DNA of 64,000 bases. Source: Streptomyces sp. NBC_01429 (GTDB lineage Bacteria; Actinomycetota; Actinomycetes; Streptomycetales; Streptomycetaceae). Below are positions 8,811 through 17,525 of this stretch, piece by piece (positions within the stretch are counted from its first letter, which is position 1; the number at the start of each line of letters is the position of its first letter). The position numbers and the translations under genes are program-made. The DNA lies in NCBI RefSeq assembly GCF_036231945.1, contig NZ_CP109599.1:2760501-2824500 (forward strand). Reading direction: 5' to 3'. A model generated the notes under the pieces. It was given only the letters and a program-made list of their open reading frames with translations. It made no database searches and was not told the DNA's origin.

Positions 8811-9971
8811 CTATCCCAGCGCCTGCTTCAGGTCCGCCATCAGGTCGTCGCCCGACTCGATGCCGACCGACAGCCGCACCAGATCGGCGGGCACCTCCAG
8901 CGGCGAGCCCGCCGCCGAGGCGTGGGTCATGCGGCCGGGGTGCTCGATCAGGGACTCGACGCCGCCCAGGGACTCGCCCAGCGTGAAGAGCTTCGTGCGG
9001 TCGCAGACCGCGACCGCCGCCTCCTCGCCGTCCGCGACCCGGAAGGAGATCATCCCGCCGAACGCCTTCATCTGCTTGGCCGCGACCTCGTGGCCCGGGT
9101 GCTCGGGCAGGCCCGGGTAGAGGACCTGGGAGACCCGGGGGTGGCGGGTGAGCATCTCGGCGAGGCGCGTCGCGTTCTCGCTGTGCCGGTCCATCCGTAC
9201 GGCCAGGGTCTTGATGCCGCGCAGCACCAGCCAGGCGTCGAACGGCCCGGCGACCGCGCCCATCGCGTTCTGGTGGTAGGCGAGTTCCTCCGCCAGTTCG
9301 GCGTCGCCGGTGATCAGCGCGCCGCCGACGACGTCCGAGTGACCGCCCATGTACTTCGTGGTGGAGTGCACGACGACATCGGCGCCCAGTGCCAGCGGCT
9401 GCTGGAGGTAGGGGCTGGCGAAGGTGTTGTCGACCACGAGCCGCACCCCGGCGGAGCGCGCGATCCCGGAGAGGGCGGCGATGTCCGTGATGCCGAGGAG
9501 CGGGTTGGACGGCGTCTCGACCCAGATGATCTTCGTGCGCGGCGTGAGCGCGGCCCGTACCGCCGCCGGGTCGGAGGTGTCGGCGACCGAGAAGTCCACG
9601 CCCCAGCGGGAGATGACCTTGGCGAAGAGGCGGAACGTGCCGCCGTACGCGTCGTTCGGGATCACGACGTGGTCGCCGGGGGCCAGCAGCGTACGCAGCA
9701 GGCAGTCCTCGGCGGCAAGCCCGGAGGCGAAGGCCAGTCCGCGCCGGCCGCCCTCCAGGGCCGCGAGGTTCTCCTCCAGAGCGGTACGGGTGGGGTTGGC
9801 GCTGCGGCTGTACTCGTATCCGCCGCGCAGGCCGCCGACACCGTCCTGCTTGTAGGTGGACACCTGGTAGATCGGGGGGACGACCGCGCCGGTGAGGGGG
9901 TCCGCGGTATTGCCCGCGTGGATGGCGAGGGTCTCGAAGTGGTGCTGCTCGCTGGTGTGCTGGTGGCTCAT
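8811..9971 (-). CDS. metB: Cystathionine gamma-synthase
   Basis: A PLP enzyme of the Cys/Met metabolism family. It joins an activated homoserine to cysteine, giving cystathionine on the way to methionine. Family marks: YSRSANPTR near residue 60, the PLP-lysine segment HSTTKYMGGHSD, and ETPSNPLL upstream of it. At 386 residues it has normal length. The start is ATG 9971; the upstream frame is open but unrelated. TACGCT lies eight bases before the ATG, close to a leaderless arrangement. Lyase activity (cystathionine gamma-lyase) cannot be excluded from sequence. Confidence 0.9.
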   Translation of the reverse strand: MSHQHTSEQHHFETLAIHAGNTADPLTGAVVPPIYQVSTYKQDGVGGLRGGYEYSRSANPTRTALEENLAALEGGRRGLAFASGLAAEDCLLRTLLAPGDHVVIPNDAYGGTFRLFAKVISRWGVDFSVADTSDPAAVRAALTPRTKIIWVETPSNPLLGITDIAALSGIARSAGVRLVVDNTFASPYLQQPLALGADVVVHSTTKYMGGHSDVVGGALITGDAELAEELAYHQNAMGAVAGPFDAWLVLRGIKTLAVRMDRHSENATRLAEMLTRHPRVSQVLYPGLPEHPGHEVAAKQMKAFGGMISFRVADGEEAAVAVCDRTKLFTLGESLGGVESLIEHPGRMTHASAAGSPLEVPADLVRLSVGIESGDDLMADLKQALG

Positions 9972-10122
9972 GGATGACGAGCGTAGTGCCGGAAGGACCT
10001 GTGCCGTGTCCGTACTCGCGCAGAGCGGTCCGGCGGCGGTCCGGTGGCGTCCCTGCGGCGGTGAGACGCCGGGCAGCTGTCCGGGAGGAAGGAGTTCCCC
10101 GGCGTCCGGGACAATGGGACGC

Positions 10123-11226
10123 ATGGAGATTCTCTGGTTCCTGATCGCGATGTGCATGCTGAGCGCGGTCATCGTCACGTTCGTGAGGCGCCGCGGTGGC
10201 GGCATCCGCCAGGTCGCGCCCGGATCGCCCGACGCCGCCGACCCCGCCGCCTACGGATTCGTCCGGCAGGAGGAGCTGGACATCCGGCTGCCGGGGCCGG
10301 ACCAGGACCTCCTCGACGTGCTCGATGTCGTCCAGCGCACCCAGGACTGGCGGGCCGCCGCGCAGCTGCTCGCCGGTACGGACAAGGAGGGCGAGGTGCG
10401 CTGGCAGCGCGTCCAGGCGTTCGCCGGGGCGGCCTCGCTGGAGCTGCGGCAGAAGCCGGGCATCGGGGGCGCGTGGCTGCGGGCGTGGCGTTCGGAGGCG
10501 CCGAAGGACCCGGGCGGGGCCGCGGTGCACGCGGAGTTCCTGGTGCAGCAGGCGTGGCGGTCGTCGGCCGCCGGGAGCGACGACTTCCGGATCATCCTGG
10601 AGGAGGCCCGTACGGTCTGCGCCCAGGCCGGTCTGTTCGCACCGGGCGATCCGGTGCCGTACATCACGGAGCTGGCGGTGGCGCGCGGGCTCGGCTACTC
10701 GCCCGAGCAGTTCGACCAGCTCTGGGCGAAGATCATCGACCGTGCGCCGGCGCACATGGGCGCGCATCTGGCGGCGCTGCACTACTGGTGCGAGAAGTGG
10801 CACGGCTCGCGCAAGGAGGCGGACGAGTTCGCCACCACGGCCGCCGCGCGCGCCCCGCAGGGGTCGCTGCTCGCCGCGCTGCCGCTGTTCGCGGTGCACG
10901 AGCATCTGCCCGAGGTCAATCTCGTACGCGGCTTCTACCAGAGCGCGGTGGTCACGAAGGCGGTGGACGGCGCCCTCTACGCGGTCCACTCCGCCCGCCA
11001 GGACGACCCGATGCTCTCGCACGTACGACATCTGCTGGTGCTCTTCCTCGTACGGTGCGAGCGCTGGTCGGACGCGATGAACCAGCTCGTACGGATCGAC
11101 GGCCACGTCGGGGCGCTGCCCTGGACGCTGAACGGCGACCCGGCGGCGGAGTACGCGGTGTACCGGGCGCTGGCGGTCGCCGGATACGAGTCGAACGGCG
11201 GCAGCCCGGCGACGCTGTCGCGCTGA
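10123..11226 (+). CDS. Membrane-anchored helical-repeat protein of unknown function
   Basis: A 367-residue protein with an N-terminal membrane helix (residues 2-20, ILWFLIAMCMLSAVIVTFV). A long alpha-helical soluble part follows, with repeated Trp-rich phrases (DWRAAAQLLAG, RWQRVQAFAG, AWLRAWRSEAP). This resembles DUF4034-type proteins, a tentative assignment. GACAAT lies seven bases before ATG 10123, suggesting a leaderless start; ATG 10114 is three codons upstream. No catalytic motif is visible. Confidence 0.75.
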   Translation: MEILWFLIAMCMLSAVIVTFVRRRGGGIRQVAPGSPDAADPAAYGFVRQEELDIRLPGPDQDLLDVLDVVQRTQDWRAAAQLLAGTDKEGEVRWQRVQAFAGAASLELRQKPGIGGAWLRAWRSEAPKDPGGAAVHAEFLVQQAWRSSAAGSDDFRIILEEARTVCAQAGLFAPGDPVPYITELAVARGLGYSPEQFDQLWAKIIDRAPAHMGAHLAALHYWCEKWHGSRKEADEFATTAAARAPQGSLLAALPLFAVHEHLPEVNLVRGFYQSAVVTKAVDGALYAVHSARQDDPMLSHVRHLLVLFLVRCERWSDAMNQLVRIDGHVGALPWTLNGDPAAEYAVYRALAVAGYESNGGSPATLSR

Positions 11227-11310
11227 CAGCGGCACCCCGGCGCGGCGGCGGAATGCCGCGGGCCGCTTCCGCGTTGTACGGGCAGTCACCACAGCCGAGG
11301 AGAGCCGACC

Positions 11311-12024
11311 ATGTTCCTGTCCCGCCGCACCCCCGAGCTGCCCACGCCCGAGCAGGCGCTGCGCGGCCGGCCGGAACCCGAGTTCACGGTGGACGCGCCC
11401 CACACGGTCCTGGGCAACCCCCTGACGGGCCCGTACCCGCGCGGGCTGGAGGTCGCGGACTTCGGCCTGGGCTGTTTCTGGGGCGCGGAGCGCAAGTTCT
11501 GGCAGACGAAGGGCGTCTGGACGACCCTGGTCGGCTACCAGGGCGGCTTCACGCCGAACCCGACGTACGAGGAGGTCTGCTCGGGCCTGACCGGGCACAC
11601 GGAGGCGGTCCGGGTGGTCTACGACCCCGAGATCGTCTCGTACGCCGATCTCCTGAAGGTCTTCTGGGAGTCCCACAACCCCACCCAGGGCTTCCGCCAG
11701 GGCAACGACGTCGGCACCCAGTACCGCTCCACCCTCTACCCGCACACCCCCGCCCACGCGGAGGCCGCCACGGCCTCCCGCGACGCGTACCAGCAGGTCC
11801 TGACCGCCGCCGGATACCAGCAGATCACCACGGAGATCCTCCCGGCCGAAGGCCGCACCTTCTACCCGGCGGAGCCGTACCACCAGCAGTACCTGGACAA
11901 GAACCCGGACGGCTACTGCGGCATCGGCGGCACAGGCGTCGACCTGGACGCCCCCTCGGAGACCAACTGGGGCCGCTCCTGCCCGACGGGCATCGCCCCG
12001 GCGCCGGAGCCGAGCGAGGGCTGA
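11311..12024 (+). CDS. msrA: Peptide-methionine (S)-S-oxide reductase MsrA
   Basis: Reduces the S-epimer of methionine sulfoxide in proteins and free methionine, a repair function. The catalytic motif GCFWGAE has its nucleophilic Cys at residue 55; a resolving Cys is in [10 protein letters not shown] near the C-terminus. At 237 residues it has an N-terminal extension of about 45 residues relative to short MsrA enzymes. AGGAGAG lies about six bases upstream of the ATG. The stop is followed directly by a decayed gene fragment. Confidence 0.96.
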   Translation: MFLSRRTPELPTPEQALRGRPEPEFTVDAPHTVLGNPLTGPYPRGLEVADFGLGCFWGAERKFWQTKGVWTTLVGYQGGFTPNPTYEEVCSGLTGHTEAVRVVYDPEIVSYADLLKVFWESHNPTQGFRQGNDVGTQYRSTLYPHTPAHAEAATASRDAYQQVLTAAGYQQITTEILPAEGRTFYPAEPYHQQYLDKNPDGYCGIGGTGVDLDAPSETNWGRSCPTGIAPAPEPSEG

Positions 12025-12037
12025 CCGGAGAACGGGG

Positions 12038-12209
12038 AACGCCGGGGGCCTCGGCCCGTTCACCGTGGACAGGCAGCAGGCCGTCGCCTCCTTCCGGCGG
12101 CTGGCCTCGCTGGAGGTGGGAAGCGCTGTGCGTGCCGCACGGCGAGCCGGTGCTGGAGGGCGCGAGCGAGGTGCTGCGGGCGGCGGCTCCGGAGCATGAC
12201 TGGCTGTGA
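12038..12209 (+). pseudogene. Remnant of an MBL-fold metallohydrolase C-terminus with a +1 frameshift
   Basis: From 12038 one frame reads NAGGLGPFTVDRQQAVASF followed by RRLASLEV. The next frame continues ALCVPHGEPVLEGASEVLRA to a TGA at 12209. The joined reading, especially CVPHGEPVLEGA, is the usual end of a class of metallo-beta-lactamase-fold hydrolases. Removing one G from the run at about 12117-12120 restores a single frame. No start and no zinc-binding HxHxDH part are present, so it is a truncated, frameshifted fragment. Confidence 0.6.
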
Positions 12210-12421
12210 GGTGAGCGCGGGCCGGAGGAACGCGCGGCCAGCCGCCCCCCGGCTGGCGGCCGCCACGTCCCCTGCGGGGCAGCGCTCGGGTGGTGCGGGT
12301 TGCCCCCGGGACATCCGGAGTTGGCTGTCCTCCGAGCAGGACGGCGTGGCCGCCTGACCGGCGACGAGGCGGGCCGGGGCACGGCCGGGGCACGGCGAGC
12401 GGCGTCAACTACCTTGAGGCC

Positions 12422-13303
12422 ATGTGCATTTCCATGGACCGGGCCGCGTTCTCGGGGACCACTCTCTACGCAGGTCGCCTACGGCATCCCACGCATGGGC
12501 TGGTCCATGTCCTCGGGTACCAGAACACCGCCGTCAACCTCGCCGGCGACGCCCACGGCAACGCCATGCTCCTGCATCTGCCCGCACGTCGGCGCATGAG
12601 GAAGGGGAACTTCCTCCCGGTGGGGCACGCGGACGATGTGCTCAGCCGGATGGTCGACGCCGCGTGGCCCGTGGCCGTGGCCCCTGTCGGCGCCATGGAC
12701 TGGATGGGGGCGGACGACGAGCCGCAGGTCGAGGTGTTCGAGCACGACATCTACACCGTGCTGCTCGCCGACGATCCCACTCTCCTGCCCGCCGCCCTCG
12801 ATCAGGTGCCCCCGCGCAAGCGGCCGAGGCTCGATCCGGAGCTGCTGGAGTTCTACGCCGCCCACTACCCTGGGCACTCCCTCGCGGTGTGCTGCTTCGA
12901 CAACGCCGAGGCGGCGCGCGCCAAGCCGCTGCTGATGTGGTACTCGCCGCTCTCCCCCGACCTGCTGATCCTGCCGGCCCTCGACTGCCACACCGGCGGG
13001 GCGCCCGACCTCGCCGCCGTTGTCCCCACGGACCACTTCGTGCTGTACGGGACGGACGAGGCCCCGGACGGGTGGGGAGCGCCCGTCGACTATCCGGCGG
13101 GGATGGGGCATGAATTGCGGCAGTTCCTTCCCCGCACCGTGATGGGCTCGCACTTCGACGGGATCCCTCTGCCCAACGGGGACTTCGCCCTCCACCACGA
13201 CGATCTGCTCAACGGCCGCCTGGAGCGGATCCATCGGCTCCGGCCGACTCCGGGGCCGACTCCGGCGCCGGCCCCGGCCACGGCGCCTGCGTCGGCGCCG
13301 TAA
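12422..13303 (+). CDS. Conserved-looking protein of unknown function
   Basis: A 293-residue protein, not recognised. No signal peptide or membrane segment. It begins MCISMDRAAFSG and has motifs HVLGYQNTAVN, MDWMGADDEP, FYAAHYPGHSLAVCCFD and MGSHFDGIPLPNGDF. The tail (last 20 residues) is a Pro/Ala/Thr repeat. TACCTT sits six bases before the ATG, supporting a leaderless start at 12422. Codon use is like its neighbours and the frame is intact, although gene remnants lie on both sides. It may be a survivor of a rearranged segment. Confidence 0.7.
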   Translation: MCISMDRAAFSGTTLYAGRLRHPTHGLVHVLGYQNTAVNLAGDAHGNAMLLHLPARRRMRKGNFLPVGHADDVLSRMVDAAWPVAVAPVGAMDWMGADDEPQVEVFEHDIYTVLLADDPTLLPAALDQVPPRKRPRLDPELLEFYAAHYPGHSLAVCCFDNAEAARAKPLLMWYSPLSPDLLILPALDCHTGGAPDLAAVVPTDHFVLYGTDEAPDGWGAPVDYPAGMGHELRQFLPRTVMGSHFDGIPLPNGDFALHHDDLLNGRLERIHRLRPTPGPTPAPAPATAPASAP

Positions 13304-13346
13304 GCGTCGTCTCCGTGAGTGTCAGCTCCGGATCCGGCTGCCGCTC

Positions 13347-13598
13347 GTCCATCAGCGCCGAGCAGAGCATGGTCGACCCGATCGGGCCGCCGCTGCCGTT
13401 GCTGACGACATGGGCGGGGGTGAGCGTCTGGACCGAACCGACGGTCTGAAGGATGACGTTGAAGAAGACGATCGGCGTCAGCGGCAGGGCGATCCGGCGG
13501 AACCGGGTGAACGGCCCGGCACCGTCGACTCCCGCGGCCTCGTACACGTCCTTGGGCAGCTGTTTGGGACCGGCGAGGAAGATCACCATCGAGGTGAG
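13347..13598 (-). pseudogene. Internal fragment of a MalF-type sugar ABC transporter permease
   Basis: On the minus strand the reading MVIFLAGPKQLPKDVYEAAG, continuing VDGAGPFTRFRRIALPLTPI, is the EAA-loop region of a carbohydrate ABC permease, the part that contacts the ATPase. A further membrane helix (VFFNVILQTVGS) follows. Neither the N-terminal helices nor the C-terminus are present, and the surrounding reading frame is unrelated. It is about 80 codons of a gene normally near 300. Confidence 0.65.
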
Positions 13599-13603
13599 AT
13601 CCG

Positions 13604-13960
13604 CGTCCGCCAGGAGGAGGCCACCGCGCCCGGTGCGTACGCCGTGGCGGCCCGTATCCGCGACGCCCAGGGGCAACTGCTGGAGGACGCCGTCCCGTTC
13701 ACGCCCGTGGACCCCGCGTCCGCACTCGGCCTGGACGCCCGGCCGACCCGGACCGCCCCCGGCCGTCTCACGCCGCTGCTGACCAGCCCCGCCGCCTGCG
13801 AGGCACGCGGCGGGGCGCGCACCTGATCAGCCCGTACGGCACCTGGGGCCCGCCGGGCGCGTGGTGGGCGCTGGCCAAGGTGGCGTCCTTCGGCCGGGTC
13901 ACGTACACGAACTCCGTACCCCTGACCCTCCCCCTGCCCCCGGTCCTCCCCCCGGTCCTC
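13604..13960 (+). pseudogene. Remnant of an unidentified gene, two frames
   Basis: One frame reads GAYAVAARIRDAQGQLLEDA and onward to a TGA at 13826. Another continues HLISPYGTWGPPGAWWALAK and ASFGRVTYTNSVPL. Codon bias looks coding in both parts, and the switch is near 13815. The first part has a beta-sandwich flavour like accessory domains of glycoside hydrolases. That is a guess, and I cannot name the family. The neighbouring sugar-permease fragment would fit a lost sugar-utilisation locus. Confidence 0.35.
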
Positions 13961-14179
13961 CCCGCACCGCCGGAGGAGGGCGCCCGCTCAGGTCAGTGAC
14001 CGCCCCAGCGGCGCGACAGCCGCCCGACCGCCGGTCGTTCACCCCGCCGCCACCCACCCGACGACCCGTGGCCACCGCCCGGGACGGGTACGGATGAGTG
14101 GATGTACGCGACACCCAGCGCGCCCCACGCCCCATGCCCCCACGCAGCGCTCCCGCCCCCGCCACCCCGTGGAGACCGT

Positions 14180-15598
14180 ATGCCCGCCTCAGCCCGTACG
14201 CAGCACCTCCGCCACCGGCCCCGGCGCGCGCGCCGCCCGGTGGCGGGCCTCGCCGTGGGCGCGCTGGCGCTGGGATGTGTGCTCGCGAACAGCGGCACGG
14301 CCGGAGCGGCCACCCCGGCCACCCCGGCCGTCGCGACGACCGCGACGACCGCGACGGCCCAGGCGCCCGCCGCCTCCCGCGCCAAGGCCGGCGACCTGCT
14401 CGATGTCACCCTCGACCAGCTGCGCCCCACCCAGCCCGCCATCGGCTTCGACCAGATCTACTACAAGCTCGGCCGCTACACCTCCACCAAGGACGAGGCG
14501 AACGGCGACCTCAACAAGCGCTTCGACGACTGGTGCGAGACCAACGGCCAGGAGAAGGCAGCCACCGTCAAGCCCGGCGCCAAGCTCTCCGACGCGTCGA
14601 GCTTCACCTGCGCCGTCCCCGTCGGCAAGGAGACGGACGAGACCCGCGCCGCGATGAAGACGGTCGTCGTCGGCCCCGGCGGAGTCCTCTACCTCACCGA
14701 CGGACACCACACCCTGACCTCCTTCCTGGAGACGCCCGACGGCGGCCCGAAGACCCACATCAGGCTGCGCGTCGTGGACAACCTGAGCGGGCTGTCCAGC
14801 GCCGCGTTCTGGCAGACCATGCGGGAGAAGAAGCGGGTCTGGCTGCGCGACGAGAACAACCGCCCCATCACCACCGACCAGCTTCCGCAGCACCTCGGCC
14901 TCGCCCACTTCCACGACGACCGCTACCGCAGCCTCGTCTACTTCACCCGCGACATCGGCTACCAGGCGCCCTCCGACGCGGCCGAGTTCCTGGAGTTCCA
15001 GTGGGGCACCTGGCTGCGTGAGCGCGTCGACCTCGGCGCGTACGACCTGTCCGCCCCCGCCTCGTACCTCTCCGCGATCCGCACCGCCTCCGAGACGATG
15101 TCGGCCACGCCCGGCGACACGGTCGTCGCCGACGGCCGCACCGCCGACGAACTCGGCCGGATGAAGGAGTGGAACAACGGCAAGAAGGCGACCGGCGGCG
15201 AGTTCGGGAAGCTCAGCGCCCCGATCTCCGACGCCAAGCCCGGCAAGCTCGCGTACGCCCTCGACTTCCGCGCCCGGGTCCCCGCCGCCCCCGCCTGCAC
15301 GAAGACGGTGACCGGCAGGCACACGGGACCGCTGGTCGTCTCCTCCGGCGTCACCTGCCTGAACGGTACGAAGCTGACCGGCCCCGTCGTGGTCGGCGCG
15401 GGCGCGAGCCTGGTCGCGAAGGGCGCCGAGATCACCGGGCCGGTCCAGGCGGTCGGCGCCCGTACGGTCCAGATCTGCGGCACCGCGCTCACGGGACCGC
15501 TCTCCGTGGTCGGTACGAAGGAACGGCTGACCCTGTCGGGCCCCGGCTGCACCCCGAACGCCCTGAAGGGCCCCGTCCAGCTGGTCGGCAACCCGTAA
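14180..15598 (+). CDS. Secreted ParB-like-fold protein with repeat tail
   Basis: A 472-residue protein with a twin-Arg-rich N-terminus and a hydrophobic core (VAGLAVGALALGCVL) followed by ANSGTAGAAT, read as an export signal. Residues about 65-370 match the putative ParB-like nuclease family (ParBc_2), including the DGHHTL motif (LYLTDGHHTLTSF) and the early DQLRPTQPAIG segment. The last roughly 90 residues hold repeated phrases with a TGP/KGP core (TGPLVV, TGPVVV, TGPVQAV, TGPLSVV, KGPVQLV), likely a small beta-solenoid. GGAG precedes ATG 14180 at good spacing. Nuclease activity is unproven for the family. Confidence 0.8.
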   Translation: MPASARTQHLRHRPRRARRPVAGLAVGALALGCVLANSGTAGAATPATPAVATTATTATAQAPAASRAKAGDLLDVTLDQLRPTQPAIGFDQIYYKLGRYTSTKDEANGDLNKRFDDWCETNGQEKAATVKPGAKLSDASSFTCAVPVGKETDETRAAMKTVVVGPGGVLYLTDGHHTLTSFLETPDGGPKTHIRLRVVDNLSGLSSAAFWQTMREKKRVWLRDENNRPITTDQLPQHLGLAHFHDDRYRSLVYFTRDIGYQAPSDAAEFLEFQWGTWLRERVDLGAYDLSAPASYLSAIRTASETMSATPGDTVVADGRTADELGRMKEWNNGKKATGGEFGKLSAPISDAKPGKLAYALDFRARVPAAPACTKTVTGRHTGPLVVSSGVTCLNGTKLTGPVVVGAGASLVAKGAEITGPVQAVGARTVQICGTALTGPLSVVGTKERLTLSGPGCTPNALKGPVQLVGNP

Positions 15599-15668
15599 CG
15601 CCCCTTCCTCCCGGCCCGGTCCACCACAGCGGCCCGCGCCGCCGACGCGTCCCCGTAGGCTGACCCGC

Positions 15669-17438
15669 GTGTGGATCAGCGAGGGCGTGGCCGGGCGGAC
15701 GCGGGCCGCCGACGTGGTGGACCGTGAGGCGGCGGAGACAGGCGGGGCAGCGCAGAGCGCCGAGGCGGCCGGGACCGCCGGGACGCGGGGACCCCGGCGG
15801 CAGGCATGGCGGGTGCCGCTGCTGGCGACCGCCGCCGCCGTCCCGCTCTACGCCCTGTGGGTCGTGCTGCTCGCGACCGGCGGCGGTGATCTCGCGGCGC
15901 AGTTCGCGTGGGCCGGGTTCATGGCGCGCCATCCGGGCTCGGCGTACAACCTCTCCTGGTACGGCGGTACGCACACCGCCAACTACAGCGTGCTGGCGCC
16001 GCCGTTGATGGCGTTCCTGGGCGTCAGAACGGTGTCGGTCGCGGCGGGGCTCGCCGGGACCTGGGCCATGAGCGCCCTGTTCGTACGGTCCGGGATACGG
16101 CGGCCCCAGTGGCCCGCGCTGCTGGGAGCGGTGGCCCTCTGGTGCAATGTGGCCTCGGGGCGGACGACGTTCGCGCTGGGGGCCGCCATCGGGCTGTTCG
16201 CTCTGCTCCGCGTGGGGCGCGGGGCCCTGGCCGTGATCCTCACCGTGGTCCTCGCCGGGCTCGCCACCCTGGCCAGCCCGGTCGCCGGGCTGTTCCTCGT
16301 CGTGGCGGGCACGGCGTACGCGCTCGACCGGCGCTGGGTGACGGGGGCCTCGCTGATCGTGCCGCCCGCGCTGGTGGTCGTGGCGACGACGCTGCTCTTC
16401 CCGTTCCAGGGCGAGCAGCCGATGAGTCCGGCCAAGCTGTCGATGCCGCTGGTGACCTGCGCGGTGCTGTGGTGCGCGGCGCCGCGCGCGTGGCGGGTGG
16501 TGCGGTACGGCGCGGCGGTGTACGCGCTCGGGGTGGTGCTGACCTTCCTCGTCTCCTCGCCGATCGGCACGAACGTGGAGCGGCTGGTGGGGCTCGCGGG
16601 GCCACCGGTGCTGCTCGCCGCGCTGCTGGCCAGCGGCCCGCGCACCGCGTTCCGGAGGACGGTGTGGCGAAGGCGCACGTTCCGGAGGACAGCGTTCCGC
16701 GGCACACAGGTACGCGCGCACGCCCTGCCCGCCCTCCTCCTCGCCGTCGCCGTCACCGTCAACACGTACTGGCTCCTCAGCAAGACGGAGGACGACCTCG
16801 TGGTGTCCACCACCGTGCCCGCCTGGGCCGCGCACACCGACGGGGTGGCCGCCGCCCTGGACCGGCTGGGCGCCGACCGCACCCGGGTGGAGGTGGTGCC
16901 CGCCCGCAACCACCGGGAGGCGGACGTCCTCTCCCCGCACGTCAATATGGCGCGCGGCTGGAACCGGCAGCTCGACGTGGTGCGCGGGCGCCTCTTCTAC
17001 GACGGCCACGGCGGCACCGCCGTCCTCGACCCGGCCGTCTACCGCGCCTGGCTGGACCGCTGGGCGGTCGGTCTCGTCGTGGTGCCGCACGCGAAGCCCG
17101 ACAGTCCCGCCGCCGCCGAGGCCGCGCTCGTCGAGGACGGCCCCGCGTGGCTGGAGCGGGTGTGGGGGGACCGCTGGTGGACGGTCTACCGGGTACGGGA
17201 CGCGGTCCCGCTGGTCTCGCCGCCCGCCACCGTCGTGCGCTCCGACGGCGCGGAGCTGACCGTACGCGTGGAGGCGGCCGGTTCCGTGACCGTACGGATC
17301 GCGTACTCGCCGTGGCTCAGGGCCCCGGGCGCGTGCGTGGAGCGCGCGGGCGACTGGACGCGGCTGACGGTCACCGCGCCGGGCGACTACCGGCTGGGCT
17401 CGGCGTACCGGCTGCCGCGCGACAACGGCTGCGGCTGA
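15669..17438 (+). CDS. Large integral membrane protein
   Basis: A 589-residue protein with about ten membrane helices between residues 45 and 390 and a soluble C-terminal domain of about 190 residues. The layout, with an outward loop WYGGTHTANYSVLAPP after the first helix, resembles membrane glycosyltransferase-like proteins of actinobacteria. No catalytic motif can be assigned with confidence. TAGGCT lies seven bases before GTG 15669, typical of a leaderless start. A short direct repeat containing GGTCCGGTGCGGCTG follows the stop at 17443-17480. Confidence 0.8.
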   Translation: MWISEGVAGRTRAADVVDREAAETGGAAQSAEAAGTAGTRGPRRQAWRVPLLATAAAVPLYALWVVLLATGGGDLAAQFAWAGFMARHPGSAYNLSWYGGTHTANYSVLAPPLMAFLGVRTVSVAAGLAGTWAMSALFVRSGIRRPQWPALLGAVALWCNVASGRTTFALGAAIGLFALLRVGRGALAVILTVVLAGLATLASPVAGLFLVVAGTAYALDRRWVTGASLIVPPALVVVATTLLFPFQGEQPMSPAKLSMPLVTCAVLWCAAPRAWRVVRYGAAVYALGVVLTFLVSSPIGTNVERLVGLAGPPVLLAALLASGPRTAFRRTVWRRRTFRRTAFRGTQVRAHALPALLLAVAVTVNTYWLLSKTEDDLVVSTTVPAWAAHTDGVAAALDRLGADRTRVEVVPARNHREADVLSPHVNMARGWNRQLDVVRGRLFYDGHGGTAVLDPAVYRAWLDRWAVGLVVVPHAKPDSPAAAEAALVEDGPAWLERVWGDRWWTVYRVRDAVPLVSPPATVVRSDGAELTVRVEAAGSVTVRIAYSPWLRAPGACVERAGDWTRLTVTAPGDYRLGSAYRLPRDNGCG

Positions 17439-17525
17439 CCCCGGTCCGGTGCGGCTGCCCCAGGTCCGGTGCGGCTGGCCCCCTCAGTCCGCCGACCAGG
17501 TCCGGCGAGAACGGGGAAACGGCCC

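Noticed and set aside
12290..12421. Upstream extension of the unknown gene at 12422
   Set aside because: The extra residues are low-complexity, and TACCTT just before ATG 12422 indicates the start there.
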